Shown: one piece after another, positions 26,027 through 32,699 of the stretch | How the letters are laid out: each line of letters starts with the position of its first letter | Numbering within the stretch: position 1 is the first letter of the stretch | Source of the DNA: UBA2991 sp965221735 | GTDB lineage: Bacteria > Chloroflexota > Dehalococcoidia > Tepidiformales > Tepidiformaceae | Reading direction: 5' to 3' | NCBI GenBank assembly: GCA_965221735.1 | Contig: OZ244910.1 | Location: 1,984,001-2,048,000, forward strand | DNA: 64,000 nt | The notes under the pieces: generated by a model | Database searches by the model: none | Told to the model about the DNA's origin: nothing | Seen by the model: the letters and a program-made list of their open reading frames with translations, nothing else | Translations under genes and position numbers: made by a program

Positions 26027-26533
26027 ATGTGGAGCGACGCCGACATCACCAACACAGTTCTGGCTAGCGTGGGACTCCTTGTGGCGGGAGGCGGACTGGT
26101 CGCAGTCTTCATTCAAATTCGAAAGGTTCGAAGCGCAACCGAAGCGACCCAGGAAGCCACATCGAAAGCCATGCAAACCATGGCTGAGCGCGTCACCACC
26201 GCTGACCTCGACATGGTTCGTACAGCCTTGCGGTCTACCCTCGACAACCTCGACGAGGGAGACCACCAGTTAGTCCGGCGCGATTGCCAAGACGTTAGAG
26301 AACGTCTCATTGGACTCCGTGCGCGGCCAGGCTTGGAGAACCAGCAAGAGCGACTGACCACGGCTATCACGAGCGTTGCGGAAGCTCAGAATGCGCTGCA
26401 AGATGGCGATGAAGCGAGCGCTTGGACCGACGTGAGGAGTAACGTTAGCGCTGCCCTCGACTCCGTGGTCGAACTTCAACAGCATGCGCTATTCTTCAAG
26501 GAGGAAGGTTCCGCCCGTGAGCAGCGCTCCTAA
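26027..26533 (+). CDS. One-pass membrane coiled-coil protein of the insert, unknown function
   Basis: 168 residues. One hydrophobic helix at about residues 8-29 (NTVLASVGLLVAGGGLVAVF) is followed at once by IQIRKVRSATEATQEATS, a basic then heptad-like stretch. The rest is predicted helical, with LDNLDEGDHQLVRRDCQDV and NVSAALDSVVELQQH, ending in a charged tail. There is no catalytic motif and no signal cleavage site. The topology is likely N-out with a cytoplasmic helical domain. No Shine-Dalgarno precedes the ATG, which lies ten bases after the moeA stop, so translation may be coupled. Codon use is less GC-biased than in its neighbours. I do not recognise a named family. Confidence 0.7.
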   Translation: MWSDADITNTVLASVGLLVAGGGLVAVFIQIRKVRSATEATQEATSKAMQTMAERVTTADLDMVRTALRSTLDNLDEGDHQLVRRDCQDVRERLIGLRARPGLENQQERLTTAITSVAEAQNALQDGDEASAWTDVRSNVSAALDSVVELQQHALFFKEEGSAREQRS

Positions 26534-26876
26534 GTCCCGCGTTCCCGCCGAATACCTGGCCATCGTCCACCAGCTAAGGGATCTCACCGTGGCTGGCCGC
26601 TTGTCGTGGGATGAATCACGAACGTCCCAAGGCTTCCGCGTCGTAGCAGTGTCGCTTGCTTCTGGCCGATGGCAGTTGGCTTGGAACTCGAAGGACTCAG
26701 TCCGCCTTGGCGTGTGGGACGATGAGGGAACCTCTATCTTCAGGACTGTCATCGGAGAAGCTGACCCCAGCTTCGCTGAAATCACGGAACTTCGCGACAC
26801 GGCCATGAGAAAGAACCGCGAGAAGAACGCCAGCAGGACCCTCGCCAAAATGCGCGAGGAACTGGCCACCCGCTAG
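26517..26876 (+). CDS. Small soluble protein of the insert, unknown function
   Basis: 119 residues from a GTG that overlaps the previous gene by 17 bases and follows AAGGAGGA. An N-terminal helix AEYLAIVHQLRDLTVAGRLSW leads into a five-stranded beta pattern (VVAVSLASGRWQLAWNSK, then VRLGVWDDEGTSIFRTV). A C-terminal charged helix runs from EITELRDTAMRKNREK to the end. The helix, GxLxW, beta-meander, helix layout recalls small uncharacterised proteins often seen in accessory islands; that comparison is from memory only. The overlap with the membrane gene implies the two work together. No Cys or enzyme motif is present. Confidence 0.7.
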   Translation: MSSAPKSRVPAEYLAIVHQLRDLTVAGRLSWDESRTSQGFRVVAVSLASGRWQLAWNSKDSVRLGVWDDEGTSIFRTVIGEADPSFAEITELRDTAMRKNREKNASRTLAKMREELATR

Positions 26877-26880
26877 CGTT

Positions 26881-26897
26881 GGAGCACCCGGGATAGC
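26881..26897 (+). repeat. 17-bp direct repeat, right copy
   Basis: A perfect copy of 26002-26018. Here it is non-coding, lying just after the stop of the second insert gene and 15 bases before the next methyltransferase start. Confidence 0.95.
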
Positions 26898-26912
26898 ACA
26901 GTTGAAGGCGGG

Positions 26913-27698
26913 ATGACCGACGACGCCCGCCCCTGGTACGAGACGCTCTTCGAACGCGACTGGTACGACCACTTCGCGAAGGGTGGGCCGAGCTACCCCG
27001 ACACGGATGGTTCGTACGGCCGGCAGACCGACGCCGAAGTGGCGTTCATCGAGCGGGCGCTGGGGCTGACTGAGCCGTGCGACCTTCTGGACCTGTGCTG
27101 CGGACACGGACGGCACAGTGTGCGCTTGGCGAGGCGGGGGTATCGCGTCACCGGGGTCGACATCTCCGCTTACAACCTCGAGAAGGCGGTAGAGCATGCC
27201 GAGGAGTTCGGGGTCGAGGTGACGTGGCGCGAAGCCGACATGCGCGACACGGGACTCGCGAACTCGAGCCAGGATGTGGTCATCAACATGTTCTCGGCGT
27301 TCGGCTACTTCGACGACGCGGAGAACCAGCGGGTTCTGGAGGAGGTCGCCCGCGTGCTGCGGCCCGGGGGACAGTTCTTCGTTGACCTCGTCAACCGCGA
27401 CTCCCTCATGCGCCGTTTCGAGACGCGCAGAGCGGGCGAGCGGCGCGACGGACGGACGGGGGTCGAGGAGCGCGAGTTCGACTCGACGACAGGCTCGATC
27501 GCGACGACCTGGACGGTCACCGAGCCGGACGGTGAGCGCATCGAGCACACCCACACGATCCGCATCTACACGCTGCAGGAGCTGGAAGTGCGGATGGCGC
27601 AGGCGGGACTCACGGTGGAGGAAGCATGGGGCGGGCTCGACGGCGCGGACCTGACGATGGACAGCTACCGGCTCGTGGTGCTGGCGCGGAAGGCGTAG
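26913..27698 (+). CDS. Class I SAM-dependent methyltransferase
   Basis: 261 residues; GAAGG precedes the ATG. Motif I is LLDLCCGHGRHSVRLARRG near residue 58, followed by acidic VTGVDISAYNLEKA (SAM ribose contact). Then EADMRD, VVINMFSAFGYFDDAENQRV and LRPGGQFFVDLVNRDS, all ordered as in a Methyltransf_25/11 fold. The N-terminal WYETLFERDWYDHF and the C-terminal beta sheet (VEEREFDSTTGSI onward) place it with many uncharacterised small-molecule methyltransferases. It would lie directly downstream of moeA without the insert. It converges with trmD, leaving three bases. Confidence 0.85.
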   Translation: MTDDARPWYETLFERDWYDHFAKGGPSYPDTDGSYGRQTDAEVAFIERALGLTEPCDLLDLCCGHGRHSVRLARRGYRVTGVDISAYNLEKAVEHAEEFGVEVTWREADMRDTGLANSSQDVVINMFSAFGYFDDAENQRVLEEVARVLRPGGQFFVDLVNRDSLMRRFETRRAGERRDGRTGVEEREFDSTTGSIATTWTVTEPDGERIEHTHTIRIYTLQELEVRMAQAGLTVEEAWGGLDGADLTMDSYRLVVLARKA

Positions 27699-27701
27699 CG
27701 G

Positions 27702-28388
27702 CTAGCCGTCGTCCTCCAGCAGGTCGGGACGGCGCCGGCGGGTGCGTTCGAGGCGCTGCTCCTGCTTCCACTTCTCGATCTCGGCGTGGTGGCCGCTGAG
27801 GAGGACGTCGGGAACGGTCCAGCCGCGGTACTCGGCGGGGCGGGTGTACTGGGGGTGCTCGAGGAGGCCGCCGACGAACGACTCCTCGCGGGGGGAGGCA
27901 TCATCGCCGAGGGCGCCGGGGAGATGGCGCGCGACCGCCTCGATGAGCACCATCGCGGGCAGTTCGCCGCCGGTGACGATGTAGTCGCCGATGGACACCT
28001 CGCGGTCGACGCAGTGCTCGACGAAACGCTCGTCGACGCCCTCGTAGCGACCGGACACGAGGACGAGGCGGGGATGGGCGGCGAGCTCGCGCACGAGTTG
28101 GTCGTTCAGCAGTTCGCCCTGGGGCGAGAGATAGATGACGTGGCCGGGGGGGCCGGCGCCGGCCTGCGCGGCCTGGAGGGCGGCGTCGAGGACGTCGACC
28201 TTCATGACCATGCCGTGACCACCGCCGAAGGGCTGGTCGTCCACGGTGCGGTGACGGTCCGCGGCGTGCTCGCGGATGTCGTGCAGGCGGAGGTCGAGGA
28301 GGCCATTGTCGCGGGCGCGCTTGATGATGGAAACATCGAGCGGTCCGGCGAAGGCTTCCGGGAAGAGGGTGAGGACGTCGACCCTCAT
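27702..28388 (-). CDS. trmD: tRNA (guanine-N1)-methyltransferase TrmD
   Basis: 228 residues. It methylates G37 next to the anticodon and so prevents frameshifting. The SPOUT trefoil-knot elements are visible: RVDVLTLFPEAF at the start, HRTVDDQPFGGGHGMVMK near 45, VIYLSPQGELLNDQLV near 85, LVSGRYEGVDERFVEH near 112, and SIGDYIVTGGELPAMVLI near 132 (the SAM-binding knot). The C-terminal domain is slightly short and ends in Arg-rich TRRRRPDLLEDDG. Translation is coupled to the upstream MogA-like gene by an ATGA overlap. The usual rimM and rplS neighbours are absent. Confidence 0.96.
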   Translation of the reverse strand: MRVDVLTLFPEAFAGPLDVSIIKRARDNGLLDLRLHDIREHAADRHRTVDDQPFGGGHGMVMKVDVLDAALQAAQAGAGPPGHVIYLSPQGELLNDQLVRELAAHPRLVLVSGRYEGVDERFVEHCVDREVSIGDYIVTGGELPAMVLIEAVARHLPGALGDDASPREESFVGGLLEHPQYTRPAEYRGWTVPDVLLSGHHAEIEKWKQEQRLERTRRRRPDLLEDDG

Positions 28389-28870
28389 CCGTCGTGCTCG
28401 ACGGGGCCGGCGAGCAGCTCGGCGATGTGGGGCACGAGCGGGAGGAGGACGGCGAGACCGTCAGCGACACCCTTGGGGCTGCCGGGCAGGTTCACGATGA
28501 GCGTCTTGCCGCGGGTGACGGCAAGGCCGCGGGAGAGGATGGCGTAGGAGGTGTGCTTCAGTCCCTCCTGGGCGATGGCGAGGGGGATGCCGGGGACGTC
28601 GCGCTCGGCGATGTCGCGGGTCGCCTCGGGGGTGAGGTCGCGGGGGGTGAGGCCGGTGCCGCCGGTGGTCAGGATCACGTCCGCGACGTTGCCGTCGCAC
28701 CAGGATGCGAGCTTCGAGGCGATGGCCTCGCGGTCGTCGGGCAGGACGGCCCGGACGGCCACCTCGTGGCCCTCCTCAAGGCAGCGGCGCTCGATGAGGG
28801 CGCCGCCTTCGTCGACGCGGGTTCCGGCGGCGGCGCCGTCGGAGGCGGTGAGGATCGCGATTCGGGCCAT
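28385..28870 (-). CDS. MogA/MoaB-type molybdopterin adenylyltransferase
   Basis: 161 residues, one MoCF_biosynth domain. RIAILTASDGAAAGTRVDEGG opens the domain, VADVILTTGGTGLTPRDL near residue 65 is the TTGGTG substrate loop, and VNLPGSPKGVADGL near 125 is the second conserved loop. It activates molybdopterin with ATP before MoeA inserts the metal, so it complements the moeA gene about 2.4 kb away. MogA and MoaB cannot be separated by eye. The -10 hexamer TAGACT ends six bases from the ATG with no ribosome site. Confidence 0.9.
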   Translation of the reverse strand: MARIAILTASDGAAAGTRVDEGGALIERRCLEEGHEVAVRAVLPDDREAIASKLASWCDGNVADVILTTGGTGLTPRDLTPEATRDIAERDVPGIPLAIAQEGLKHTSYAILSRGLAVTRGKTLIVNLPGSPKGVADGLAVLLPLVPHIAELLAGPVEHDG

Positions 28871-28876
28871 CGGGAC

Positions 28877-28882
28877 AGTCTA
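28877..28882 (-). promoter_or_regulatory. -10-like TAGACT before the MogA-like gene
   Basis: TAGACT on the minus strand ends six bases before the ATG, the exact spacing for a transcript starting at the start codon. Confidence 0.45.
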
Positions 28883-28947
28883 GCGCGGCGCCTCGGGGAA
28901 GGCGGCGGAGGGACCAGACACGGGCCCGCGATTGGGGCCGATTTCTA

Positions 28948-28977
28948 TTGACACCCTGTGGGGGGGCTGCCTATAGT
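28948..28977 (+). promoter_or_regulatory. Strong sigma-70 promoter of the dcw cluster
   Basis: A perfect TTGACA (28948-28953) is followed after 18 bases by TATAGT (28972-28977, five of six). The predicted start point near 28984 lies inside the first MraZ box. It is the best promoter in the window and drives mraZ and probably much of the cluster. Confidence 0.8.
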
Positions 28978-28982
28978 CCGTG

Positions 28983-29007
28983 TGGGGAGAAGTGGGGAGA
29001 GATGGGA
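28983..29007 (+). promoter_or_regulatory. MraZ operator: three TGGGN boxes at 10-bp spacing
   Basis: TGGGG (28983), TGGGG (28993) and TGGGA (29003) are separated by exactly five bases each, one helical turn apart. In studied bacteria MraZ binds such TGGGN repeats upstream of its own gene. Here they overlap the predicted transcript start, so binding would block initiation of the cell-wall/division operon. Confidence 0.85.
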
Positions 29008-29063
29008 ATCTTCCCCAGTTTTCTTTTGATTTTGGTAGGGACATCCCTGCCCGAGGGGCCGAC

Positions 29064-29513
29064 ATGGCGTTCCGTGGGAACTTTGAGTACCAGTTGGACG
29101 ACCGCAATCGGGTCGCGCTGCCTCCGAAGTTCCGCGAGGAGTTCGCCAACGGCGCCGTCCTCGTGCCCGGCCTCGACGGCTGCATCGAGGTGTACACGCC
29201 GGAGGGGTTCGAGGCCGAGGCTCGCGTCGTCGAGCGGGTGCCCGCCTATTCCGAGGAGGGCCGCCAGCTGAGGCGCGCATTCTTCGCCTCGTCGTTCGAC
29301 GTGCAGCGAGACGGCCAGGGCCGGCTGCTCATCCCCGCCAAGCTCCTCACGCACGCCGCCATCGAGCGCGACGTGGTCGTGCTCGGAAACGACCAGCGTC
29401 TCGAGATCTGGGACCGGGCGAAGTGGGAGGAGCAGGAATCGATGCTGCCGAGCGCCCGCGCCAATGCCCTCCAGCGGCTTGCCGACGGGTCCGCCGCCGG
29501 CGGGGGAGGCTAG
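29064..29513 (+). CDS. mraZ: Transcriptional regulator MraZ
   Basis: 149 residues from the ATG at 29064, six bases after GAGGGG. Two AbrB-like MraZ repeats: FRGNFEYQLDDRNRVALPPK with KFREEF at the N-terminus, and SSFDVQRDGQGRLLIPAKLL near residue 75, followed by DVVVLGNDQRLEIWDRAKWE. MraZ forms a ring that binds the repeats upstream of its own gene and usually represses the dcw cluster. The operator is present. An upstream in-frame start would read through the operator and is unlikely. Confidence 0.95.
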   Translation: MAFRGNFEYQLDDRNRVALPPKFREEFANGAVLVPGLDGCIEVYTPEGFEAEARVVERVPAYSEEGRQLRRAFFASSFDVQRDGQGRLLIPAKLLTHAAIERDVVVLGNDQRLEIWDRAKWEEQESMLPSARANALQRLADGSAAGGGG

Positions 29514-29514
29514 C

Positions 29515-30492
29515 GTGACGACCATGACCACGCCGAGCGCTCCACACACGCCGGTCCTCCTCGATGAGGCGATCCGCTACCTCGCCGTGCGCGAGGGGGG
29601 CGTCTACATCGACTGCACGGCGGGTGCGGGGGGGCACAGCGCGGCCATCGCCGAGGCGATGGGGCGGGAAGGGCGGCTGCTCTGTATCGACCAGGACGGC
29701 GAGGCGCTGGAGTTCGCGCGAACGAGACTGGCTCCGTTTGGGAGGCGGGTCAGCTTCGTTCGCGGGAACTTCCGCGATCTCGATGTCATCGCCGAGGACG
29801 AAGGGTTCGAGGCGGTCGACGGGATCCTGATGGACCTGGGCGTTTCTTCAATCCAGCTGGACACCGCGGAGCGAGGGTTCGCCTTCGCACACGAGGGGCC
29901 GCTGGACATGCGCATGGACCAGTCGTCGGACGGCTTGACGGCTGCGGACATCGTGAATACGTGGGACGAGCGATCGCTCACGACCCTCTTCCGGGAACAG
30001 GGAGAGGTGCGCGGGGCGCGCCGCATCGCGAAGGCGGTGCAACGGGCGCGGCCGCTTCGCTCGACCTGGGATCTAGCCAAAGCCGTCGAGCAGGCTGCGG
30101 GGGGCGCGAGAGACCGCACCCAACAACACCCCGCCACCAAGGTCTTTCTTGCGCTTCGGATTCGTGTAAATGGCGAACTCGACTCGCTTGGCACGGCCTT
30201 GCCGCTAGCCCGCAGCCTGCTCGGCTTTGGATCTTCCCGCGAAGGCGGGAGGCTCGTCACCATTGCCTTCCACTCGCTGGAAGACCGGATCGTGAAACAG
30301 TTTCTCGGGCGCGAGTCGCGTGACTGCGTCTGCCCGCCGGTGCTTCCGGAGTGCCGCTGCAACCACCACGCGACCCTTACACAGCTGACACGACGCGCGG
30401 TACGCCCCGGCGACGACGAGGTCGCCCGCAACCCGCGCGCGCGGAGCGCCGTTCTGCGCGCCGCGCAGCGCAAGGCCGAGGAGCAGCCATGA
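29515..30492 (+). CDS. rsmH: 16S rRNA (cytosine-1402-N4)-methyltransferase RsmH
   Basis: 325 residues; the GTG at 29515 follows GGGGGAGG by five bases, while an ATG at 29524 is less well placed. HTPVLLDEAIRYL, then YIDCTAGAGGHSAAIAEAM (motif I), VDGILMDLGVSSIQLD, and PLDMRMDQSSDGLTAADI are the classic MraW segments. QHPATKVFLALRIRVNGELD and AFHSLEDRIVKQFL follow. The Cys-rich CVCPPVLPECRC near the C-terminus is also typical. It acts on the decoding centre of the 30S subunit. It lies immediately after mraZ, and its stop overlaps the next start as ATGA. Confidence 0.96.
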   Translation: MTTMTTPSAPHTPVLLDEAIRYLAVREGGVYIDCTAGAGGHSAAIAEAMGREGRLLCIDQDGEALEFARTRLAPFGRRVSFVRGNFRDLDVIAEDEGFEAVDGILMDLGVSSIQLDTAERGFAFAHEGPLDMRMDQSSDGLTAADIVNTWDERSLTTLFREQGEVRGARRIAKAVQRARPLRSTWDLAKAVEQAAGGARDRTQQHPATKVFLALRIRVNGELDSLGTALPLARSLLGFGSSREGGRLVTIAFHSLEDRIVKQFLGRESRDCVCPPVLPECRCNHHATLTQLTRRAVRPGDDEVARNPRARSAVLRAAQRKAEEQP

Positions 30493-30884
30493 CGGCCCTC
30501 GACCAACCGGCGCCGCGAACCCACCGGGGGCTCTCGCTTCCGAAGCTGGGGGTGAGCGGCTGGGTGGTCGCGGGGGCGCTCATCGTCTCGGCCAGCGCGA
30601 TGGCGCCGGTCGTGCAGAACAGCCTGATGACCACCCAGGGGCGCAACCTCGAGGCGCTGGCGGGCGAGCAGAACGCCCTCCGGGTCGAGATGCGCCAGCT
30701 GGAGGCCGAAATCGCCCGTTTGATCTCCGTGGACCGCATTGCGCGGCGGGCCCTGGAGATCGGCCTCGTGCCGGGGGCGAACGCCATCTTCGTGAGTATC
30801 GGGGAAGCCGGACCGGAGCCCCCGAAGATTCCTGCGGAGCATCTCCCCGAGGCCTCGGAGCCTGGCTCCGGGCTCGCTCCGTAG
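30489..30884 (+). CDS. FtsL-like cell division protein
   Basis: 131 residues with bitopic topology: a cytoplasmic N-terminus of about 28 residues, one membrane helix (WVVAGALIVSASAMAPVV), then an extracellular coiled coil (LEALAGEQNALRVEMRQLEA, then EIARLISVDR). The end is a short Pro/Glu-rich tail. Position between rsmH and the penicillin-binding protein gene, size, and coiled coil are those of FtsL, which joins FtsB/DivIC and FtsQ at the septum. Sequence conservation in this family is low, so the name rests on context. No separate DivIC gene is in the cluster. Confidence 0.75.
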   Translation: MTALDQPAPRTHRGLSLPKLGVSGWVVAGALIVSASAMAPVVQNSLMTTQGRNLEALAGEQNALRVEMRQLEAEIARLISVDRIARRALEIGLVPGANAIFVSIGEAGPEPPKIPAEHLPEASEPGSGLAP

Positions 30885-30966
30885 CCGCGGACCACCTATG
30901 GAGGCGATGCCGCTGCTGAACTGAGATCGCACCGGTCACGGGAGGAGGCCGGCGGGAGGGCGCCCC

Positions 30967-32694
30967 ATGGCGCAGCAGCAAGCGAGGCGCACGGGCCGGG
31001 TGTGGCTTCCGGCGATCGCGTTCGCGGTGTTCGCGGCAGTCGTGCTGGCGCGCCTCGTCCAGGTGCAGATTCTCGAACACGACCGGTACGCCGAAGAAGC
31101 GCGCAGCGAGCTCTACGCCAGCGACACGGTCTTCGCCCGACGGGGCGCGATCCTCGACCGCAACGGGTTCCTGCTCGCGATGAGCACCGACACGTGGGAC
31201 CTGTACGTCGCATCCCGCGTCTGGAACGACGACGCGACCGCGCGGCGGGCCTCGGAAGCGATCGCCGAGGCGACCGGGCACGACGCCACCTATCTGCGCA
31301 CGCTCGTCCTGGAAAGCGGCCTCGTCGACGTGCTCGTGGCCCGCGACGTTCCCTACGACGCGGGACGGGCGCTGCTGGATGCGAACGTGCCGGGGCTCAT
31401 CGGTCTTCCCAACACCGTGCGCGTCCACCCGGCCGGCGACCTCGCGTCGTCGGTCATCGGGATCATCGGCGCCGACAACACGGGCCTCACCGGGATCGAG
31501 GCGTGGTACGACGCCGAACTGCTGGGGACTCCGGGCCGGGTCATCTTCGAGCGGGACACGACCGGTTCCCCCATCCCCTACGGGGAGACCTTCACGACGG
31601 AGGCGGTGCCCGGCCCGGACATCATCCTGACGATCGACCGGCGCATGCAGGTGGCCGCCGAGCGGGCCCTGAAACGGGCGATCGAGGAGCACGAGGCGGT
31701 CAGCGGTTCGATCGTGATGATGGACCCCCGGACCGGGGAGATCCTGGCGCTGGCGACGCAGCCCCGGCTCTCGTTCGCCGGGCTCGACCTTTCCGATCCG
31801 GTGCAGGTGAGGCTGCTGCGCAACAGCGTCGTGAGCGACCTCTACGAGCCCGGTTCGGTGATGAAGGTGATCACCGCGGCGGCGGCGATCGACGCCGGGT
31901 TCGTGACCCCCGACACGACCTACGAGGACAAGGGCATCGCCTTCGTCTACGGGACGCCGATCTTCAACTGGAACAACGGCGTCTACGGCGAGCAAACGAT
32001 GACAGGGGTGCTCCAGCAGAGCATCAACACCGGGGCTGTGTTCATGATGGAGGAGCTGGGCGTCGCGCTCTTCCACGAGTACCTGGAGGCGTTCGGGTTC
32101 GGGAAGCCGACGTACATCGACCTGAGCGGCGAGGCCACCGGGCTCGTGAGGCGCCCGACGGACATCGACTGGTCGCCGGTCGACGCGGCGGCGCAGTCGT
32201 TCGGACAGGCGATCAGCGTCACGCCGATCCAGCTGGTGACCGCGCTCGCGGCGACCATCAACGGCGGGCGCCTGCTGGAGCCACGGCTGGTGAAAGCGAT
32301 GATCGCCCACGACGGCACGCGCTACGACCTGTCCACGAAGGTGATCGGGCAGCCGATCTCTCCGGAGACGAGCGCGACGATGCGACAGATGCTCGGGGCG
32401 GTGATCGACCCGGGGTGGTACCACCCGGGGAAGCCGCGCTACTACACGGCCGGCGGCAAGTCGGGCACGGCGAACGTTCCCATCGACGCGAGCTATGACG
32501 ACACGCAGATCGTGTCGTTCGCGGGCTTCGCACCGGTGGAGGAGCCGCGAATTCTCATTCTGGTGAAGCTCGACGAGAACGCCAACCTCGAAACCGGGAC
32601 GGAGGCGGCGGGACCCGTCTTCGCCTCGCTTGTCGACGAGGTGCTGGGCTACCTCGGCGTTCCCCCCGACGCCGAGCAGGTGGCGACGAGGTGA
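30967..32694 (+). CDS. Class B penicillin-binding protein (FtsI/SpoVD type)
   Basis: 575 residues; GGGAGGG precedes the ATG. An N-terminal anchor helix (about 14-35) and a PBP dimer domain (ARRGAILDRNGFLLAMSTD near 60) are followed by the transpeptidase domain. Its three catalytic motifs are intact: SVMK in YEPGSVMKVITAAAAI near residue 300, SIN in LQQSINTGAVFMMEELG near 352, and KSG in YTAGGKSGTANVPID near 500. It cross-links septal peptidoglycan together with FtsW, encoded in the same cluster. No PASTA domain is present. The segment GLTGIEAWYDAELLGTPG fits family expectation. Confidence 0.93.
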   Translation: MAQQQARRTGRVWLPAIAFAVFAAVVLARLVQVQILEHDRYAEEARSELYASDTVFARRGAILDRNGFLLAMSTDTWDLYVASRVWNDDATARRASEAIAEATGHDATYLRTLVLESGLVDVLVARDVPYDAGRALLDANVPGLIGLPNTVRVHPAGDLASSVIGIIGADNTGLTGIEAWYDAELLGTPGRVIFERDTTGSPIPYGETFTTEAVPGPDIILTIDRRMQVAAERALKRAIEEHEAVSGSIVMMDPRTGEILALATQPRLSFAGLDLSDPVQVRLLRNSVVSDLYEPGSVMKVITAAAAIDAGFVTPDTTYEDKGIAFVYGTPIFNWNNGVYGEQTMTGVLQQSINTGAVFMMEELGVALFHEYLEAFGFGKPTYIDLSGEATGLVRRPTDIDWSPVDAAAQSFGQAISVTPIQLVTALAATINGGRLLEPRLVKAMIAHDGTRYDLSTKVIGQPISPETSATMRQMLGAVIDPGWYHPGKPRYYTAGGKSGTANVPIDASYDDTQIVSFAGFAPVEEPRILILVKLDENANLETGTEAAGPVFASLVDEVLGYLGVPPDAEQVATR

Positions 32695-32699
32695 CGGGC

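Larger units (their letters stand above)
26019..26880 (+). mobile_element. Two-gene low-GC insert between 17-bp direct repeats
   Basis: The segment between the repeats contains two overlapping genes and nothing else. A hand count of 26041-26880 gives 496 G+C of 840 (59%), against 72-78% in two moeA lines counted the same way. Removing one repeat copy plus this segment would restore a simple moeA-to-methyltransferase junction. That fits an insertion at a gene 3' end by site-specific recombination or a similar duplication-forming event. No recombinase, inverted terminal repeat or transposase is present, so the insert would have to be moved by an enzyme acting in trans, or be a remnant. Confidence 0.75.

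Noticed and set aside
26019..26880. Insertion sequence or transposon as explanation for the insert
   Set aside because: No transposase and no terminal inverted repeats; a 17-bp duplication is longer than most transposon target duplications.
30898..30924. An eight-codon open frame between ftsL and the penicillin-binding protein gene
   Set aside because: No Shine-Dalgarno and too short to judge; probably chance.
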